The position numbers were made by a program, and so were the translations under genes. A DNA stretch of 64,000 nucleotides from the NCBI RefSeq assembly GCF_013032455.1, contig NZ_WQCF01000001.1, forward strand, positions 434,001-498,000. Direction: 5' to 3'. The notes beneath the pieces are model-generated. The model saw only the letters and a program-made list of their open reading frames with translations. It did not search any database and was not told the DNA's origin. This DNA comes from Ruegeria atlantica. GTDB taxonomy: Bacteria; Pseudomonadota; Alphaproteobacteria; Rhodobacterales; Rhodobacteraceae. This document shows, one piece after another, positions 1 through 9,660 of this stretch (position 1 is its first letter; each line of letters starts with the position of its first letter).

Positions 1-641
1 AAAACGGCGATGCCGACAATCAGCACCCCATAGACGACCGCGGAAAACGCACCCGGAATGAAACCGGCCAGCAACAATTTTCCGACGTCCTGTTCGACGA
101 TGATGGCATAGATCACAAGGATCGCCGATGGCGGAATCAACGAGGCCAGCGTCCCTCCGGCAGCAACCACACCTGCAGCGAACTGCTTGTTATAGCCGAC
201 CTTCAGCATCTCGGGGATGGCGATCCGGGCGAACACCGCCGATGTGGCAACCGATGCGCCAGACACTGCCGCAAATCCCGCAGTTGCAAACACGGTCGAC
301 ACCGCCAGCCCGCCCGGCACCCAAGCCACCCAGCGTTTGGCAGCCTCGAACAAGGCTCGGGTCAGGCCCGCGTAGTAGGCCAGGTATCCGATCAGAATGA
401 AGGTCGGGATCAGGCTGAGCGTATGAGCCGCCACTTTGGAATGCGGCACCTGCCCGGCCGTCTTCACCGCGACCGTCAATGCTTTGCCAAAGCGGTCGGG
501 CTCATATCCGAACTTGGCCCAGAAAATCCAGATCAGGCCCACCAGCCCGGCAAGACCTGCCGCGAAGGCCACGCGCATGCCCGTGACAACCAGAACCAGC
601 AGACCGCCCGTGACCCACAGGCCAATATCTATCGAGTCCAT
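1..641 (-). CDS. dctM: TRAP transporter large permease (DctM-like), 3' end beyond window
   Basis: This is the large membrane subunit of a TRAP transporter, which moves a carboxylate-type solute inward using the sodium or proton gradient. Reading from the minus-strand ATG at 641 gives 213 uninterrupted residues before the window edge. They contain hydrophobic helices and the family-typical segments GFAAVSGASVATSA and AAGGTLASLIPPSAILV. The start codon lies 2 nt after the stop of the small permease, which supports translational coupling in a dctPQM operon. The C-terminal half, about 200 residues, is outside the window. The substrate cannot be read from the sequence. Confidence 0.93.
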   Translation of the reverse strand, partial: MDSIDIGLWVTGGLLVLVVTGMRVAFAAGLAGLVGLIWIFWAKFGYEPDRFGKALTVAVKTAGQVPHSKVAAHTLSLIPTFILIGYLAYYAGLTRALFEAAKRWVAWVPGGLAVSTVFATAGFAAVSGASVATSAVFARIAIPEMLKVGYNKQFAAGVVAAGGTLASLIPPSAILVIYAIIVEQDVGKLLLAGFIPGAFSAVVYGVLIVGIAV

Positions 642-643
642 GG

Positions 644-1273
644 CTAGTCCTGCCCTTCGAATTGCTCGGCCTCAGCCGCTGCCTGGGCCGCCGCATCCTG
701 AATCAGAGGCACTGCAACCGGATGTTCTAACCCCAGTACGAAGGCGCGACCGTAGCCCCAGACTTGCAATACCAACCGTACACACAGAACCGAAAACGCG
801 ACCGGAGCCAACAGTTTGGCGGGCCACAAAGGAATACCAATGTCGATTGAACTGTCGCGGCTCCATAGTGGCGCACCAAAGTCGAAGGACCGGTCGAAAT
901 GTGACCAACTCCCCCACACCAGCGCCAGCATCAGAACCAGGATCAGGATCACCGAAATCATTTCGAATAGCCATAACGCCCGCCCGTGAAGACGTGCGAT
1001 TACGATGTCCATACGAATGTGCCCACCCTGTCGTTGCACAAAGGAAACGCCAAGAAAGGCAATCAATGGCATGGCCTGTTCAATCCAGTCGACGTAACCG
1101 GGCAAAGGTGCGTTAATTGCATTGCGCCCGCTGACCGAGACGACAGCAAGCACCATCAAGCCAAATACGGCCAGACCGCTGATCAATGCCAGAAACTGCT
1201 CCAACTTTAAAAGTTGACGATCCAGCCGACTAAGTCGGCTGCCGTCTTCAAGCACCGTGGCCTGTCCTGCCAT
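644..1273 (-). CDS. dctQ: TRAP transporter small permease (DctQ-like)
   Basis: This is the four-helix small membrane subunit that pairs with DctM. I chose ATG 1273 because an AGGGGA ribosome site lies 9 nt upstream. A GTG at 1324 would add 17 charged residues with no visible ribosome site. The 209-residue protein has four hydrophobic segments and the conserved GHIRMDIV stretch after helix 2. The C-terminus is rich in Ala, Glu and Gln. It lies between dctP and dctM on the same strand. Confidence 0.9.
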   Translation of the reverse strand: MAGQATVLEDGSRLSRLDRQLLKLEQFLALISGLAVFGLMVLAVVSVSGRNAINAPLPGYVDWIEQAMPLIAFLGVSFVQRQGGHIRMDIVIARLHGRALWLFEMISVILILVLMLALVWGSWSHFDRSFDFGAPLWSRDSSIDIGIPLWPAKLLAPVAFSVLCVRLVLQVWGYGRAFVLGLEHPVAVPLIQDAAAQAAAEAEQFEGQD

Positions 1274-1337
1274 TACGGTGATCCCCTGTTTTTTGGATTG
1301 GTGTTCGGGTGCCCGGTCAGGCACCCGATTAAGGCGA

Positions 1338-2357
1338 TTAGTTGCCGCCGCGCTGCTGCTTCAGCGTCGTCTGGACCAGATCGTAGAGGTCCTGCGCTGG
1401 AAGGCCCTGAGCGGTCATGTCAGCAATCCACTTTTCGCGGATCGGATCAGCAGCTTTGACGCGGAACTCTTCAATCACGGCGTCGTCAATTTCAACTTTC
1501 TGGACACCCTTCTCTGCCAGAACGCTATCCCACTGCTCCAGCAATCCACCATAGTTGGCGAGGTAGTGATCAATCGCTTCGTCAATCGAACTGTTCAGTG
1601 CCTCACGATGCTCGGCAGGCAGAGCTTCATATGCTTCGATGTTCACAACAACCGGACAATTGACCGTGCCGGGGTTCAGGTTCGCAGTCCACCAATCGGC
1701 CTCGTTGATCGTGCCGAAGGACAGGTGCGCGTGCTGGGCAAAAGCGACCGTGTCGACAACACCCGACTCCATGGCATTGAACGCCTCGGTTGCGGGAACA
1801 GAGGTCGGAACACCACCGACCGCCTCGAAAGCCTGCCCGAGACCTCCGGTGGCACGGACGCGCATTCCGTCGAACTCGGCCAATTCATCACGCGGTTCGC
1901 CCGTGCCAACGATATTATATTGCGGCATGGGCGAAGTCATGATGATGCGTGCATTCCACTGCGCCATCTCATCTTTGACCGCCGGATGATCATAGACAGC
2001 ATGGCTGACAGCGACCTCTTCGTCCAATGTGTTCACGCCCAGAAACGGCAGTTCAAGCACGGTGATCGCGCGGTTCTTATCACGGTGATAGCCCGCGCAG
2101 AACTGAGCCATCTCGAAGGCGCCGATTTCGATCCCGTCCAGATTTTCGCGCGGCTTGGACAACCCGCCATAGCTGACATTGATGGTGAACTCGCCATTGG
2201 TTTTTTCACTAACCAATTCTGCCAGCTTCTCAACATGCTCGGTAAAGGCGCGTCGCTTGCCCCAGACCGAAGCATTCCACTCAGTTGCGGCAGCCTCGGA
2301 CACGAATGCAACCGTCAAGGCGGCGACGGCTGCGCCACTCAACATCTTATTCATCAT
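1338..2357 (-). CDS. dctP: TRAP transporter solute-binding protein (DctP family)
   Basis: This is the periplasmic solute receptor of the TRAP system. The 339-residue protein starts with a Sec signal peptide ending near AAAT, followed by a DctP-family body with the GMRVRATGG and PATEAFNAMESGVVD segments typical of the ligand-clamping region. A strong AGGGAG ribosome site precedes the two adjacent ATG codons. It is the first gene of the dctPQM operon, reading away from acs. The ligand is unknown; the family binds C4-dicarboxylates, keto acids, sugar acids or lactate. Confidence 0.92.
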   Translation of the reverse strand: MMNKMLSGAAVAALTVAFVSEAAATEWNASVWGKRRAFTEHVEKLAELVSEKTNGEFTINVSYGGLSKPRENLDGIEIGAFEMAQFCAGYHRDKNRAITVLELPFLGVNTLDEEVAVSHAVYDHPAVKDEMAQWNARIIMTSPMPQYNIVGTGEPRDELAEFDGMRVRATGGLGQAFEAVGGVPTSVPATEAFNAMESGVVDTVAFAQHAHLSFGTINEADWWTANLNPGTVNCPVVVNIEAYEALPAEHREALNSSIDEAIDHYLANYGGLLEQWDSVLAEKGVQKVEIDDAVIEEFRVKAADPIREKWIADMTAQGLPAQDLYDLVQTTLKQQRGGN

Positions 2358-2770
2358 GATTTCTCCCTATTGTGCGCTTCTTGAACAAGCGCTTGCGATC
2401 AAAGCTAGCGCCAACATTTGGATGTGCCAACCCCGGACGGGCTTACCCCGCCACAACAGCCAGCGCTAACAACTAAAAGATGAATTCTGAATGCAGGATA
2501 TTGAGGCGGGCAGCCACTTACATGCACACAAGACGTGTTACAGATTACTTCTTGTTTTTACTTACTTTATTTTACTGTATAGATATTTTTTTACAGTTTT
2601 ACACTCTAAGGTAAAATTTCTTTACAAACTAATCCAAAGATATCGGTAATTTATTTCATTGTTTTCAGTTCTCCCTATTATCAGCCTTGGGGAGGAAGCG
2701 GGTCGACATCGCCCGTTCCGCGGGCAAAAGTCGGCCCAGTGAAATGAAGTCCAGAGGGAGGAGCCTCAGA
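2358..2770. promoter_or_regulatory. AT-rich divergent intergenic region between dctP and acs
   Basis: About 410 nt separate the two divergent operons and contain no convincing gene. From about 2520 to 2680 the sequence is strikingly AT-rich compared with the rest of the window. It carries repeated TTTAC/TTACA words, an inverted repeat ACTGTA (2574-2579) with TACAGT (2592-2597), and TTTACAAA at 2621-2628. A small GCCCG/CGGGC hairpin (2711-2724) lies in the acs leader, and a GGGAGGAG ribosome site lies just before 2771. This is the likely promoter and operator region for both operons; the binding protein is not identifiable here. Confidence 0.55.
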
Positions 2771-4735
2771 ATGACAACCGCTGCCCAGGCAGATGCTAAC
2801 GTTTATCCGCCATCCGCCGAAACCGTTGCGCGCGCCCATGTCGATGCCGACAAATACAACGAGATGTACCAGGCTTCGATCAATGACCCCGATGCATTCT
2901 GGGGCGAGCAAGGCAAGCGCGTCGACTGGATCAAGCCTTTCACCCAGGTCAAGGACGTAAGCTATGAATTCGGCAAGGTTGGGATCAACTGGTATGCCGA
3001 CGGTACATTAAATGTGTCAGCCAACTGCCTGGATCGCCACCTGAAAACACGTGGCGACCAAACCGCTATCATCTGGGAGCCGGATGATCCGAATGACGAA
3101 GCGCAGCACATTACTTATGCCGAGTTGCACCGCCGCACCTGCCGCATGGCGAACATTCTGGAATCGCTGGGCGTGCGCAAAGGTGATCGTGTAGTCATTT
3201 ACCTGCCGATGATCCCCGAGGCGGCTTATGCTATGCTGGCCTGCGCCCGGATCGGAGCTATTCATTCTATCGTATTTGCAGGCTTCTCACCCGACGCATT
3301 GGCGGCACGGGTCAACGGTTGTGATGCCAAAGTCATCATCACCGCGGATGAGGCCCCGCGCGGTGGCCGCAAGACACCACTGAAATCCAACGCGGATGCA
3401 GCACTTTTGCACTGCAAGGACAGCGTGAAATGTCTGGTGGTCAAGCGCACCGGTGGTCAGACCACATGGATCGACGGGCGCGACTACGACTACAATGAAA
3501 TGGCTCTGGAAGCGGATGACTATTGCGCGCCCGCCGAGATGAACGCCGAAGATCCTTTGTTCATTCTTTATACCTCCGGTTCGACCGGACAGCCCAAGGG
3601 TGTTGTGCATACAACCGGCGGCTATCTGGTTTATGCTGCTATGACGCATGAAATCACCTTCGATTACCACGAAGGTGATGTGTACTGGTGTACCGCAGAT
3701 GTGGGTTGGGTCACCGGTCACAGCTATATCGTTTATGGCCCGCTGGCCAACGGCGCGACCACGCTGATGTTCGAAGGTGTACCGACCTACCCCGACGCCT
3801 CGCGCTTCTGGCAGGTTTGCGAAAAACACAAGGTCAACCAGTTCTACACCGCTCCAACAGCGATCCGCGCCCTGATGGGTCAGGGCAATGAGTTCGTCGA
3901 GAACTGCGATCTGAGTGATCTGCGTACACTGGGCACCGTGGGTGAACCGATCAATCCCGAGGCCTGGACCTGGTACAATGACGTTGTTGGCAAGGGCAAA
4001 TGCCCCATCGTTGACACCTGGTGGCAGACTGAAACAGGCGGTCATTTGATGACCCCCCTGCCCGGGGCCCATGCGATGAAACCCGGCTCGGCTATGAAGC
4101 CATTCTTCGGTATCGAGCCCGTGGTTCTTGACCCGCAGTCCGGTGTTGAAATCAACGGCAATGGCGTCGAGGGCGTTCTGTGCATCAAGGACAGCTGGCC
4201 CGGCCAAATGCGCACTGTCTGGGGTGACCATGAGCGGTTCGAAAAGACCTATTTCTCAGACTATAAGGGTTACTACTTTACCGGTGACGGTTGCCGTCGT
4301 GACGAAGACGGTGATTACTGGATTACCGGCCGTGTGGATGACGTGATCAACGTTTCGGGCCACCGCATGGGTACCGCCGAAGTGGAAAGCGCACTGGTCG
4401 CGCATGCCGCAGTTGCTGAGGCCGCTGTGGTTGGTTATCCCCATGAAATCAAAGGACAAGGCATCTATTGCTATGTCACTTTGATGAACGATCGCGAGCC
4501 TTCGGATGATCTGGTGAAAGAGCTGCGCACCTGGGTACGGACTGAGATCGGCCCGATCGCATCGCCAGACGTCATTCAGTGGGCGCCCGGCCTACCCAAG
4601 ACCCGATCGGGCAAGATCATGCGCCGCATCCTGCGCAAGATTGCCGAGAACGATTATGGCTCGCTGGGTGACACTTCGACCCTTGCCGATCCGTCGGTCG
4701 TCGAAGATCTGATCGAAAACCGTGCGAACAAGTGA
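2771..4735 (+). CDS. acsA: acetyl-CoA synthetase
   Basis: This enzyme activates acetate with ATP and CoA to acetyl-CoA, releasing AMP and pyrophosphate. The 654-residue protein matches the usual length of about 650. It has the adenylation motif [18 protein letters not shown], the TWWQTETGG segment, a YFTGDG hinge region, and the C-terminal [11 protein letters not shown]. The lysine in that last motif is the known acetylation site in the family. ATG 2771 is preferred because GGGAGGAG lies 7 nt upstream; an in-frame start at 2687 would add 28 basic residues unlike the family. It begins an operon with adenylate kinase and the symporter genes. Confidence 0.97.
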   Translation: MTTAAQADANVYPPSAETVARAHVDADKYNEMYQASINDPDAFWGEQGKRVDWIKPFTQVKDVSYEFGKVGINWYADGTLNVSANCLDRHLKTRGDQTAIIWEPDDPNDEAQHITYAELHRRTCRMANILESLGVRKGDRVVIYLPMIPEAAYAMLACARIGAIHSIVFAGFSPDALAARVNGCDAKVIITADEAPRGGRKTPLKSNADAALLHCKDSVKCLVVKRTGGQTTWIDGRDYDYNEMALEADDYCAPAEMNAEDPLFILYTSGSTGQPKGVVHTTGGYLVYAAMTHEITFDYHEGDVYWCTADVGWVTGHSYIVYGPLANGATTLMFEGVPTYPDASRFWQVCEKHKVNQFYTAPTAIRALMGQGNEFVENCDLSDLRTLGTVGEPINPEAWTWYNDVVGKGKCPIVDTWWQTETGGHLMTPLPGAHAMKPGSAMKPFFGIEPVVLDPQSGVEINGNGVEGVLCIKDSWPGQMRTVWGDHERFEKTYFSDYKGYYFTGDGCRRDEDGDYWITGRVDDVINVSGHRMGTAEVESALVAHAAVAEAAVVGYPHEIKGQGIYCYVTLMNDREPSDDLVKELRTWVRTEIGPIASPDVIQWAPGLPKTRSGKIMRRILRKIAENDYGSLGDTSTLADPSVVEDLIENRANK

Positions 4736-4742
4736 GGGTATG

Positions 4743-5426
4743 ATGGACGCTGCCACGACCATTTCTCCTGCCGTTCTGATCCTTCTCGGCCCTCCGGGCG
4801 CCGGGAAGGGCACACAGGCTCGGATGCTGGAAGACAAATTCGGGCTGGTTCAGCTCAGCACCGGTGACCTTCTGCGCGAAGCGGTTGCCGCCGGGACCGA
4901 AGCCGGCAAAGCCGCCAAAGCCGTGATGGAAGCTGGCGATCTTGTCAGTGATGAGATCGTCATCGCCATCCTGCGCGACCGCATGGCCCAGCCGGATTGC
5001 GCCAAGGGTGTCATCTTGGACGGGTTCCCACGCACCACCGTGCAGGCCGAAGCGTTGGATGGTTTGCTGTCGGAAAACAACCAAAAGATCAACGCGGCGA
5101 TCAGCCTTGAGGTCGAAGACGCGGAAATGGTGATCCGCATATCGGGTCGCTACACCTGTGCCGGGTGCGGCGAAGGTTACCACGACACGTTCAAGCAACC
5201 CGTCGAAGACGGCAAATGCGACAAGTGCGGCCACACCGAATTCAAGCGGCGCGCAGACGACAACGCGGAGACCGTAGCCTCGCGCCTGAGCGCTTACCAT
5301 GCGCAGACCGCGCCGCTGATTACATATTACGACGGCCAAGGCGTGCTCAAGTGCACCAACGCCATGGGCAAGATCGAAGACATCGCCAGCGATCTGGAAA
5401 GCATCGTCGGCAATGCGATGAGTTAA
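4743..5426 (+). CDS. adk: adenylate kinase with zinc-type lid
   Basis: Adenylate kinase catalyses ATP + AMP to 2 ADP. The protein has the P-loop GPPGAGKGT near residues 15-23, the LDGFPRT segment, and a lid with four cysteines as CxxC...CxxC (CAGC and CDKC), as in zinc-binding adenylate kinases. An N-terminal extension of about 10 residues precedes the usual start. ATG 4743 is 4 nt after a GAGGG ribosome site; ATG 4740 is an alternative. The gene begins within 10 nt of the acs stop, so it is almost surely co-transcribed. It would remove the AMP made by Acs. A second, ribosomal-operon adk probably exists elsewhere in the genome (inference). Confidence 0.95.
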   Translation: MDAATTISPAVLILLGPPGAGKGTQARMLEDKFGLVQLSTGDLLREAVAAGTEAGKAAKAVMEAGDLVSDEIVIAILRDRMAQPDCAKGVILDGFPRTTVQAEALDGLLSENNQKINAAISLEVEDAEMVIRISGRYTCAGCGEGYHDTFKQPVEDGKCDKCGHTEFKRRADDNAETVASRLSAYHAQTAPLITYYDGQGVLKCTNAMGKIEDIASDLESIVGNAMS

Positions 5427-5607
5427 GGGGAGGAGATAAGCCGCAAGGCTTTGATCCCAAATAGAATACTTCAAAGGAACCGCCTTGGCGGACCCGAGAA
5501 GTTTTGCCTGACGTTACGGAGCGTTTGGTACATTCGAGAAGCGGCCCAACGCACTGGAGGAGTTGGGCAACGGGCCGCCCAACGAGGAAGTGAAGGAGGA
5601 ACCCGCA

Positions 5608-5892
5608 ATGGCGGATCAATCAACAAACTCCGCGCAGACTGCCGAGGCCGATAAGGGCTATTGGCAGGCCAACCTGCGTCTCATCTACATCAGCCTCGCG
5701 ATCTGGGCGCTGGTGTCTTTTGGATTCGGCATCCTGCTGCGTCCGTTGCTATCGGGCATTGCCGTAGGCGGTACCGATCTGGGCTTTTGGTTCGCTCAGC
5801 AGGGATCGATCCTGGTCTTTCTGGTGCTGATCTTCAACTACGCCTGGCGCATGAACAAGCTGGACGCCGAACACGGCGTGGATGAGGAGTAA
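5608..5892 (+). CDS. DUF4212 small subunit of sodium:solute symporter
   Basis: This 94-residue inner-membrane protein has two hydrophobic helices, with the conserved YWQANLRLI entry and a C-terminal FNYAWRMNKLD segment. In the family it always accompanies a large symporter subunit, which here starts 5 nt downstream. ATG 5608 has a GGAGGAACC ribosome site; an upstream in-frame ATG at 5563 lacks one. The 180-nt leader after adk holds a GCCCAAC/GTTGGGC hairpin (5544-5568), too weak to call a terminator. The protein is probably an assembly or regulatory subunit for acetate or other short-chain carboxylate uptake. Confidence 0.92.
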   Translation: MADQSTNSAQTAEADKGYWQANLRLIYISLAIWALVSFGFGILLRPLLSGIAVGGTDLGFWFAQQGSILVFLVLIFNYAWRMNKLDAEHGVDEE

Positions 5893-5897
5893 ACCCA

Positions 5898-7682
5898 ATG
5901 GACCAGTTTACCATCAACCTGCTGTTTGTCGGCGCGTCCTTTGCGCTGTACATCGGCATTGCGATCTGGGCCCGTGCGGGTTCCACATCGGAATTCTACG
6001 CCGCCGGTCGCGGCGTTCATCCGGTCACCAACGGTATGGCGACAGCGGCGGACTGGATGTCCGCGGCCTCGTTCATCTCGATGGCGGGTCTGATCGCCTT
6101 TACCGGCTATGACAACTCGACCTTCCTGATGGGTTGGACCGGTGGCTACGTGCTGCTGGCTCTGCTGCTTGCGCCCTACCTGCGCAAGTTCGGCAAGTAC
6201 ACCGTCTCGGAATTCATCGGCGACCGTTTCTACAGCCAGACCGCACGTGTCGTTGCGGTGATCTGTCTGATCGTCGCGTCGGTGACTTACGTGATCGGTC
6301 AGATGACCGGCGTGGGCGTGGCCTTTGGCCGTTTCCTTGAGGTGTCGAACACATCCGGTCTGCTGATCGGTGCCTGTGTCGTGTTTGCCTACGCGGTGTT
6401 TGGCGGGATGAAAGGCGTGACCTACACTCAGGTCGCTCAGTACTGCGTGCTGATCACAGCCTACACTATCCCGGCCATCTTCATCTCGTTGCAGCTGACC
6501 GGTACACCCGTTCCGGCGCTGGGTCTGTTTGGCGACACCGCAAGTGGTGAGCCGCTGCTGACCAAGCTGGACGCGATCGTGACCGAGCTGGGCTTTGCCG
6601 AGTACACGGCGCACCACTCGAACACGCTGAACATGGTGCTGTTCACGCTGTCGCTGATGATCGGTACAGCCGGTCTGCCGCACGTGATCATGCGCTTCTT
6701 CACCGTGCCGAAAGTGTCTGACGCTCGTTGGTCCGCTGGCTGGACGCTGGTCTTCATCGCTCTGCTGTATCTGACCGCCCCTGCGGTTGGCGCAATGGCG
6801 CGTCTGAACATCACCGACATGATGTGGCCCAACGGTGGCATCGAGGGCGGCGCTGTCTCGGTCGAAGCAATCGATACCGATCCGCGCTATGACTGGATGC
6901 AGACATGGCAGAAGACCGGTCTGCTGGACTGGGAAGACAAGAACGGCGACGGCAAGATTCAGTACTACAATGACAAGTCTGAATCGATGCAGGCAATCGC
7001 GGAAGAAAAAGGCTGGGTTGGCAACGAGCTGACAAAGTTCAACCGTGACATCCTGGTTCTGGCCAACCCCGAGATTGCCAACCTGCCGGGTTGGGTGATC
7101 GGTCTGGTCGCTGCCGGTGGTCTTGCGGCTGCTCTGTCAACCGCTGCGGGCCTGTTGCTGGCGATCTCGTCAGCGGTGTCCCACGACTTGATCAAGGGCG
7201 CGATCAATCCGCAGATCTCAGAAAAAGGTGAGCTTCTGTCGGCGCGGGTCGCAATGGCCGTTGCCATCGTGGTCGCAACCTACCTGGGTCTGAACCCACC
7301 GGGCTTTGCGGCGCAAACGGTTGCATTGGCCTTCGGTCTGGCGGCTGCCTCGATCTTCCCGGCGCTGATGATGGGGATCTTCTCGACCCGCATCAACAAC
7401 ACCGGCGCGGTCTGCGGTATGCTGGCCGGTCTGACCGTGACCCTGATCTACATCTTCCTGCACAAGGGCTGGCTGTTCATTCCGGGCACCAACTCGTTCA
7501 CCGATGCTGACCCGCTTCTGGGTCCGATCAAGTCGACCTCGTTCGGCGCCATCGGTGCCATGGTCAACTTCGGTGTGGCATATGTCGTCGCCGGCATGAC
7601 CAAAGAGACTCCGCAGGAGATCGTGGAATTGGTCGAAAGCGTTCGCATTCCCCGTGGCGCGGGCGCAGCTCAGAATAAATGA
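5898..7682 (+). CDS. sodium:solute symporter, ActP-like (VC_2705 subfamily)
   Basis: This is a 594-residue SSS-family transporter with about 13 membrane helices, including SEFIGDRF after helix 3, the MAAADWMSAASF-like sodium-site region near residue 50, and HVIMRFFTV. Its place after acs-adk and DUF4212 points to acetate or related short-chain acid uptake. An unusual hydrophilic insert of roughly 100 residues (about 310-410) contains DKNGDGKIQYYN at 347-358, which looks like an EF-hand calcium loop. It ends 54 nt before a strong intrinsic terminator. The substrate is inferred from context only. Confidence 0.92.
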   Translation: MDQFTINLLFVGASFALYIGIAIWARAGSTSEFYAAGRGVHPVTNGMATAADWMSAASFISMAGLIAFTGYDNSTFLMGWTGGYVLLALLLAPYLRKFGKYTVSEFIGDRFYSQTARVVAVICLIVASVTYVIGQMTGVGVAFGRFLEVSNTSGLLIGACVVFAYAVFGGMKGVTYTQVAQYCVLITAYTIPAIFISLQLTGTPVPALGLFGDTASGEPLLTKLDAIVTELGFAEYTAHHSNTLNMVLFTLSLMIGTAGLPHVIMRFFTVPKVSDARWSAGWTLVFIALLYLTAPAVGAMARLNITDMMWPNGGIEGGAVSVEAIDTDPRYDWMQTWQKTGLLDWEDKNGDGKIQYYNDKSESMQAIAEEKGWVGNELTKFNRDILVLANPEIANLPGWVIGLVAAGGLAAALSTAAGLLLAISSAVSHDLIKGAINPQISEKGELLSARVAMAVAIVVATYLGLNPPGFAAQTVALAFGLAAASIFPALMMGIFSTRINNTGAVCGMLAGLTVTLIYIFLHKGWLFIPGTNSFTDADPLLGPIKSTSFGAIGAMVNFGVAYVVAGMTKETPQEIVELVESVRIPRGAGAAQNK

Positions 7683-7736
7683 GCATGATGCGGCATGTGG
7701 GTAACCTCCATGTGTCGCGTCTTTTGACCGACGACT

Positions 7737-7767
7737 CCCGCCCGGCATATCACCGGGCGGGATTTTT
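7737..7767 (+). terminator. intrinsic terminator after symporter gene
   Basis: A perfect 9-bp stem (CCCGCCCGG with CCGGGCGGG) and a 7-nt loop are followed by ATTTTTC. It closes the acs-adk-symporter operon before the signalling gene at 7792. Confidence 0.9.
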
Positions 7768-7791
7768 CAACCAGAAACACAGGATTATCTG

Positions 7792-9615
7792 ATGCCTTTG
7801 TCCCATGACCAGATCACCCGGTTTCTGAAATCCGTACACCCTTATGATGCCCTTCCGCCTGACACGCTGGACGATCTGGCCAATCAGATCGAGGTGTGGG
7901 AAGTCGAGGAAGGGTCGCCCGTATACGAGCTAGGCACCACCCTGCCCGGCATTTTCGTGGTCTATGAAGGTCAGGTAGAGATCACGGATGAAAACGGTGC
8001 TGTCGTCTCGCATCTTGGCCTGCGCAATTCCTTTGGTGAGCGCGGACTGCTGAAAGACGGCAAGGCCGCGACGCATGCACACGCACACACGCCATCCGTT
8101 CTGATGGTTCTGCCCCCCAACGTGGTGCGCAAGCTGATTGACGACCACGACGTCGTTGCAAAATTCTTTGATCGAACACGAGGAGAGCGCACGAGCCCGC
8201 AAAGCCTCGCCACCAGTTCGATTGACACCCTCATGGCCCGTAGCCCAGCTGTCTGCCCACCTTCGATGCCAGTGCGCGAAGCAGCTCAAATGATGCGAGA
8301 CCGCCACATCTCGTCGCTTTGCATTAGCGAGGGTGACAAGCTGTTGGGCATCGCCACATTGAGAGATATTTCCGGAAAATACGTGGCGGATGGGTTGCCA
8401 GAAAGCACCCCTATTTCGACGATAATGACGCCTGATCCGATCACCTTATCGCCCTCCGACATTGGCTCGGACGTATTGCACGTGATGATGGAGCGTGGAA
8501 TTGGTCACATCCCGATCTCAGAAGGCGGCAAGCTGGTCGGCATCGTCACTCAGACCGACTTGACCCACTATCAAGCCGTAAACTCTGCCGAGTTGGTACG
8601 CCGCATAGCCCATGCCGATTCAGCCGACGAAATGGCGTTGGTCACGGCGGAGATTCCACAACTTCTGGTGCAACTGGTCGCAGGTGGCAACCGACACGAG
8701 ATTGTCACCCGTCTGATCACGGATATCGCCGACACTGCCACCCGCCGCCTGTTGGCGCTGGCCGAAAAGAAACTTGGGCCACCGCCCGTGCCATATCTAT
8801 GGCTGGCCTGCGGCTCTCAGGGGAGGCAGGAACAAACCGGCGTGTCGGATCAGGACAATTGCCTGATGCTGGATGACAGTGTGACCGAGGGCGACATGGC
8901 TTATTTCGCCAAGCTTGCGAAATTCGTCTCGGACGGGCTGGATACCTGCGGGTATTTCTATTGTCCGGGCGACATGATGGCGACCAATCCGCAGTGGTGT
9001 CAGCCCGTACGCGTGTGGCGAGAATATTTCAACGGCTGGATCGCAAAACCGAACCCCGAGGCGCAAATGCTCGCCTCGGTCATGTTCGACTTGCGCCCTA
9101 TCGGCGGCACGTTTGATTTATTTGCTGATCTACAGGCCGACACCCTGGCGGCTGCGAATGCGAATTCGATCTTTGTTGCGCATATGATTTCTAATTCGCT
9201 GAAACACACGCCGCCTCTGGGTCTGCTACGTGGTTTTGCCACCATTCGTTCGGGCGAGCACCGCAACACACTGGACCTTAAGCATAATGGCGTGGTGCCC
9301 GTGGTGGATCTGGCCCGCGTTTACAGCCTGCAGGGACAATTGACCGAAGCCAACACACGCGCCCGTCTAAAAGCAGCCGAAGCGGCAAATGTTCTCAGCT
9401 CGTCCGGTGCTCGGGATTTGCTGGACGCCTATGACCTGATCGCGGAAACTCGGCTGGAGCATCAGGTAAGGCTGGTCAAATCCGAAGAAAAGCCCGACAA
9501 CTACCTTCCACCGTCCGCCTTGTCGGACTTTGAACGAAGCCATCTACGCGACGCTTTTGTCGTCGTGAAAACAATGCAGTCGGCGGTGGGGCACGGTAAA
9601 GGTATGCTGGGCTAG
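7792..9615 (+). CDS. cNMP-binding / CBS / DUF294 nucleotidyltransferase signalling protein
   Basis: This 607-residue cytoplasmic protein has four parts. A cyclic-nucleotide-binding-like domain spans about 15-125 and a CBS pair about 140-270. A DUF294 nucleotidyltransferase domain carries GSQGRxEQ at 341-348 and the acidic pair D353/D355, and a DUF294 C-terminal helical domain spans about 450-605. The nucleotidyltransferase fold is related to GlnD. The catalytic G-S and D-x-D positions are intact, so activity is plausible. CBS pairs commonly bind adenine nucleotides, which would let it read AMP/ATP made around Acs. The family often neighbours this symporter type. Its target is unknown. Confidence 0.88.
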   Translation: MPLSHDQITRFLKSVHPYDALPPDTLDDLANQIEVWEVEEGSPVYELGTTLPGIFVVYEGQVEITDENGAVVSHLGLRNSFGERGLLKDGKAATHAHAHTPSVLMVLPPNVVRKLIDDHDVVAKFFDRTRGERTSPQSLATSSIDTLMARSPAVCPPSMPVREAAQMMRDRHISSLCISEGDKLLGIATLRDISGKYVADGLPESTPISTIMTPDPITLSPSDIGSDVLHVMMERGIGHIPISEGGKLVGIVTQTDLTHYQAVNSAELVRRIAHADSADEMALVTAEIPQLLVQLVAGGNRHEIVTRLITDIADTATRRLLALAEKKLGPPPVPYLWLACGSQGRQEQTGVSDQDNCLMLDDSVTEGDMAYFAKLAKFVSDGLDTCGYFYCPGDMMATNPQWCQPVRVWREYFNGWIAKPNPEAQMLASVMFDLRPIGGTFDLFADLQADTLAAANANSIFVAHMISNSLKHTPPLGLLRGFATIRSGEHRNTLDLKHNGVVPVVDLARVYSLQGQLTEANTRARLKAAEAANVLSSSGARDLLDAYDLIAETRLEHQVRLVKSEEKPDNYLPPSALSDFERSHLRDAFVVVKTMQSAVGHGKGMLG

Positions 9616-9660
9616 GCAAAGAATTTAACGGGCGCGCACGTCCGAAATGCGGAGAATTAA

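Noticed and set aside
5544..5568. GCCCAAC/GTTGGGC hairpin in the DUF4212 leader
   Set aside because: Only 7 bp with an 11-nt loop and no T-run; not a convincing terminator or riboswitch.
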